Source: Kiritimatiellales bacterium (lineage in GTDB: Bacteria > Verrucomicrobiota > Kiritimatiellia > Kiritimatiellales > Pontiellaceae). From it: DNA of 5,719 nucleotides. The stretch's first letter is position 1, and every line of letters begins with the position of its first letter. Positions 3,728-5,719 of the stretch are shown piece by piece. The translations under genes were made by a program, and so were the position numbers. A model generated the notes under the pieces. That model made no database searches and was not told the DNA's origin. It worked only from the letters and a program-made list of their open reading frames with translations. The stretch lies in NCBI GenBank assembly GCA_015486775.1, contig WFRA01000020.1:1-5719 (forward strand). The letters are read 5' to 3'.

Positions 3728-5200
3728 TCAATAGACCACCACCTTCACGTCGTCATCAAATGCAAACGCAGCGTCGGCCGAGGCCACCTTCTTGAACGAG
3801 GGAAGGATGCGGTAGTAGACCTCCAGCGAGAGGATGCAGAAGTCGGTGGTGTAGACGATGTCCTTGGAAATCTTTTCCCTGCCCTCCGAGGGCGGTTTCC
3901 AGGCACCGGAAGCGTCCTGCGCCCCGATGAGCATCGGGGCGAACCGGTTGTTCCAGGTCGGCCAGCGCGACCCGCCCTTCTGGAAGATGGCCTGCGTGTT
4001 GTAGTACCACTCGTAGGCAATGTTGAAGCTCTTGTTCTTGCCGGTCTTTTCCCACCCCTCCAGCCAGTCGGAGCACGCCTTATCGCGAAGGTATTCCAGT
4101 CCGGCCTTGGCCTCCGGCGCATCGCCCCGCCCGGCCATCTGCATGCAGAGCACTGCCACACCGGTCATGTAGTCGAGTCCACCCGACGGCTTCTTGTTGC
4201 CCTTGCGGTAGAAAAATTTTCCGCCGCCCTCGTGCATCCCCTGCACAAACGGAACCGATTTTTCCAGCGCCTCTTCCACCCCCTGGAAACCGATGCCTGC
4301 AACCTGCGCCGCCCGGAGCGCCTGCACCTGCCAACCCGCCACCGAAAGGTCGCTCCACTTTTCGTGCTGGTAGCGGTGATCCCATCCCCCGCCCTCCTGC
4401 TGGCCATCAATAATAACCTGCACCCCGCGCTCCACCGGCCGCTTGAGCATCGGCGCACGAGTCAAGCCATAGGCCTCCGCCAGCGCATAGGTGGCGATGG
4501 CGTGGCCGTAGACCCCAATGTCATCGTGCGATCCGATGGTTTTCGAGAAAGGGCAGAACCGCCCGCTCTTTTTATCCTGCTCCGAGAGCAGGTACCGGAT
4601 GGCCCGCCGCACCGTCTCGCCATACGTTCCCGACTGCGGCGTTTCTCCATGCGCCAAAAAGGCCAGCAACGCCAGTCCCGTCAGCCGCGCCCGCTCCTGC
4701 CGCGCCGTCATGCTCCTGCTTTTCCCCACCCCCCACGAACCGTTTTCGCACTGCACCGACTTCAGCCAGTCCAGCCCCCGCACCACCGCCTTTTCCGCAT
4801 CGCCGCCAAATTTGCCGCCAAATTCCCGCAGCAGCCTGCCGCGCCCGCCCGCCGACCGCCCCGCCATCACACCCGTGAGCACCAGCGGGCTTTCCACCTC
4901 GGCCACCGCATCCAGCCCGCCCAGATCCAGCTTGGACTCCAGCATCGAATCCTGCTCCAGCGCATCCTGCGGCAAACGGTCGACCAGATCCGCCGGTTCC
5001 TCCACCGGCGGCGCCTCCTCCTGCCGCTGTTTTTCCGGCTCAGCCTTTTCGGGCGGGCGCGCCTGTTGCTGCTCCACGACCCGCACATCGATAGCCGACT
5101 CCTGCCTCGGCGCGCGGAACACCAGCATCTTCAGCAGCACAAAGACCACCGCCACATGCAGTAGCACCGACCCCACCGGGCCGCTCATCCTGCCGATCAA
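3728..5200 (-). CDS. TonB-like anchored protein with a prenyltransferase/squalene-cyclase-type alpha/alpha-toroid domain
   Basis: The product has 490 residues from the chosen start. Residues 7-28 form one membrane segment, GSVLLHVAVVFVLLKMLVF, with Ser11 and His15 spaced as in the TonB anchor (Ser16 and His20 in E. coli). A Pro/Glu/Gln-rich linker (about 32-75) follows, then a low-complexity bridge. Residues 133-469 are alpha-helical repeats with QW-like motifs: GLDWLKSVQCENGSWG, DGQQEGGGWDH and AQDASGAWKPP. Neither DxDD nor DCTAE, the catalytic motifs of squalene-hopene and oxidosqualene cyclases, is seen, so enzymatic cyclisation is unlikely. The TonB C-terminal domain is absent too. With exbD just upstream, the protein probably takes energy from an ExbBD motor and acts in the periplasm (inference). 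I chose TTG at 5200 because GGAGG lies 7 nt before it. ATG 5221 and GTG 5278 are in-frame alternatives, the latter reading through a palindrome. Stop TGA is at 3728-3730. Confidence 0.85.
   Translation of the reverse strand: MIGRMSGPVGSVLLHVAVVFVLLKMLVFRAPRQESAIDVRVVEQQQARPPEKAEPEKQRQEEAPPVEEPADLVDRLPQDALEQDSMLESKLDLGGLDAVAEVESPLVLTGVMAGRSAGGRGRLLREFGGKFGGDAEKAVVRGLDWLKSVQCENGSWGVGKSRSMTARQERARLTGLALLAFLAHGETPQSGTYGETVRRAIRYLLSEQDKKSGRFCPFSKTIGSHDDIGVYGHAIATYALAEAYGLTRAPMLKRPVERGVQVIIDGQQEGGGWDHRYQHEKWSDLSVAGWQVQALRAAQVAGIGFQGVEEALEKSVPFVQGMHEGGGKFFYRKGNKKPSGGLDYMTGVAVLCMQMAGRGDAPEAKAGLEYLRDKACSDWLEGWEKTGKNKSFNIAYEWYYNTQAIFQKGGSRWPTWNNRFAPMLIGAQDASGAWKPPSEGREKISKDIVYTTDFCILSLEVYYRILPSFKKVASADAAFAFDDDVKVVVY
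3920..3941. repeat. Perfect 10-bp inverted repeat within the toroid gene
   Basis: CGCCCCGATG and CATCGGGGCG are separated by two bases. The segment encodes FAPMLIGA just before the last QW-like motif, and the protein spacing there looks normal, so it is probably not an insertion. A stem this long is unlikely by chance, though GC-rich coding sequence raises the odds. It differs from the REP-like palindromes of the transposase gene. Confidence 0.5.
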
Positions 5201-5207
5201 TCTTTTT

Positions 5208-5212
5208 CCTCC
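5208..5212 (-). promoter_or_regulatory. Shine-Dalgarno sequence deciding a TTG start
   Basis: Minus-strand GGAGG precedes the TTG at 5200-5198 by seven bases. This is the same motif and spacing as the second permease gene in this window. No comparable motif stands before ATG 5221 or GTG 5278. Confidence 0.5.
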
Positions 5213-5243
5213 GCTACCCATTGTTTCATGTCCCGTACTGCGT

Positions 5244-5269
5244 ATCCCACACCTAATTAGGTATGGGAT
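5244..5269. repeat. 26-bp palindrome between exbD and the toroid gene
   Basis: Two 13-nt arms pair throughout except one position (5250 with 5263). The outer arms are ATCCCA/TGGGAT and the core is the perfect 12-mer ACCTAATTAGGT. On the minus-strand transcript the odd pair becomes a G-U wobble, so the RNA hairpin is continuous. It begins 2 nt after the exbD stop and ends 43 nt before the chosen start of the next gene. Possible roles are an RNA stability or attenuation hairpin, an operator, or a small mobile palindrome. There is no T-run, so it is not a classical terminator. Confidence 0.7.
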
Positions 5270-5270
5270 T

Positions 5271-5708
5271 TCATCCACCGCTCATCACCGAAATTTGCTT
5301 CAGTCCGCTCTTTGCACATAGATCCAAGGCTTGGATCAGCTTCCCGTGCAGCGACTGGTCGTCGCACACCACCAGCACGGCCTGGTTGGTGCTCACCGCC
5401 GCCAGCCGTCGGAGCAGGGCATCGAGCTCCCCCGCCGAAACCCCGCGTCCGTTGATGGCATATCCGTCCGGGAGCACCGCCACACGGATCATATCCGCCG
5501 GAGGCGGAGCCTCCTGCCGAGCCGCTTCCGGCGACGGCCGCGAAACATCCAGATGGGCCAGCACATCCGCCGTGCTGAAGGTCAGCAAAAAATAGATCAG
5601 CAGCTGGAACACCACATCAATCATCGGCGTCATCGAAACCTCCGCCTCGACATCCGTCCCGGAAAAGCGTCGCCGCCCCCTGCGTCCTCTTGCGGCATTC
5701 CTATTCAT
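5271..5708 (-). CDS. exbD: ExbD/TolR family biopolymer transport protein
   Basis: The product has 145 residues, the usual ExbD length. A basic cytoplasmic N-terminus (RRGRRRFSGTD) is followed by EVSMTPMIDVVFQLLIYFLL, the family's single membrane helix. Asp31 is the conserved residue that takes part in proton flow (Asp25 in E. coli ExbD). The periplasmic domain shows the familiar order: a strand ending in DGYAINGRGVSAGELDALL, then QAVLVVCDD, then a helix with ALDLCAKSGLKQISV. ExbD works with ExbB as the stator of a proton-driven inner-membrane motor that powers TonB-like proteins. ExbB is not in the window and should lie upstream, beyond 5719. The start is the ATG at 5708. Only 11 bases precede it in the window, so its ribosome-binding site cannot be fully judged. 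The next gene, a TonB-like anchored toroid protein, follows closely and is likely co-transcribed. Confidence 0.92.
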   Translation of the reverse strand: MNRNAARGRRGRRRFSGTDVEAEVSMTPMIDVVFQLLIYFLLTFSTADVLAHLDVSRPSPEAARQEAPPPADMIRVAVLPDGYAINGRGVSAGELDALLRRLAAVSTNQAVLVVCDDQSLHGKLIQALDLCAKSGLKQISVMSGG

Positions 5709-5719
5709 CGACTGAATCC

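Noticed and set aside
4802..4825. Two tandem 12-bp units (GCCGCCAAATTT and GCCGCCAAATTC) in the toroid gene.
   Set aside because: They encode the short Gly-rich linker EFGGKFGG. A two-copy repeat of this size in a linker is unremarkable.
3581..5164. A 527-codon plus-strand open frame across the toroid gene.
   Set aside because: It is antisense to a protein with recognisable QW-like motifs and TonB-like anchor. Its own translation is His/Arg/Pro-rich, as expected from complementing GC-rich codons.
5201..5278. Longer starts (GTG 5278, ATG 5221) for the toroid protein.
   Set aside because: GTG 5278 would translate the 26-bp palindrome and overlap exbD, and ATG 5221 lacks a Shine-Dalgarno motif. 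TTG 5200 has GGAGG at ideal spacing. The choice is not certain.

Overview
This is a GC-rich bacterial window that joins two ordinary transport loci through a stretch of mobile and decayed DNA. No rRNA or other phylogenetic marker is present. My guess at the source is a Gram-negative anaerobe of the PVC superphylum (Kiritimatiellota, Lentisphaerota or Verrucomicrobiota type). It rests on gene content: an ExbD gene beside a membrane-anchored squalene-cyclase-like protein, a DUF134 remnant, and a REP-associated transposase whose gene carries REP-like palindromes. This is inference at moderate to low confidence.

Left part (1-2287, plus strand): the end of a metal ABC transporter operon. It holds the C-terminal part of a ZnuA/TroA-type binding protein, then two different ABC-3 family permeases that overlap at TAATG. 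The ATPase is not in the window and is presumably upstream. The layout suggests a heterodimeric permease of the TroCD/YfeCD kind for Zn, Mn or Fe. The metal cannot be decided from sequence.

Middle (2288-3734): an insertion zone. On the minus strand is an intact Y1 HUH transposase of the RAYT type, fused to a C-terminal SLOG/DprA-like domain. Four GC-rich palindromes lie in or just before this gene. One is in its leader and three are translated as surface loops of the protein. A divergent AT-rich region follows, with a candidate promoter for each side. Beyond it lies a chimeric relic: the first 45 or so codons of a DUF134 (UPF0251) regulator, broken by an amber stop, run in frame into a scrap of an IS1634-type transposase.

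Right part (3728-5708, minus strand): exbD and a downstream gene whose product starts with a TonB-like signal anchor carrying the S-x3-H motif. A Pro/Glu-rich linker and a large alpha/alpha-toroid (prenyltransferase/squalene-cyclase repeat) domain without an evident catalytic acid motif follow. The ExbB partner, and perhaps a second ExbD, should lie past position 5719. I read this pair as a proton-driven motor coupled to an unconventional periplasmic effector. A 26-bp near-perfect palindrome separates the two genes.

The strongest leads for new biology are (1) the RAYT-SLOG fusion with REP palindromes inside its own coding sequence and (2) the TonB-anchor/toroid protein next to exbD.
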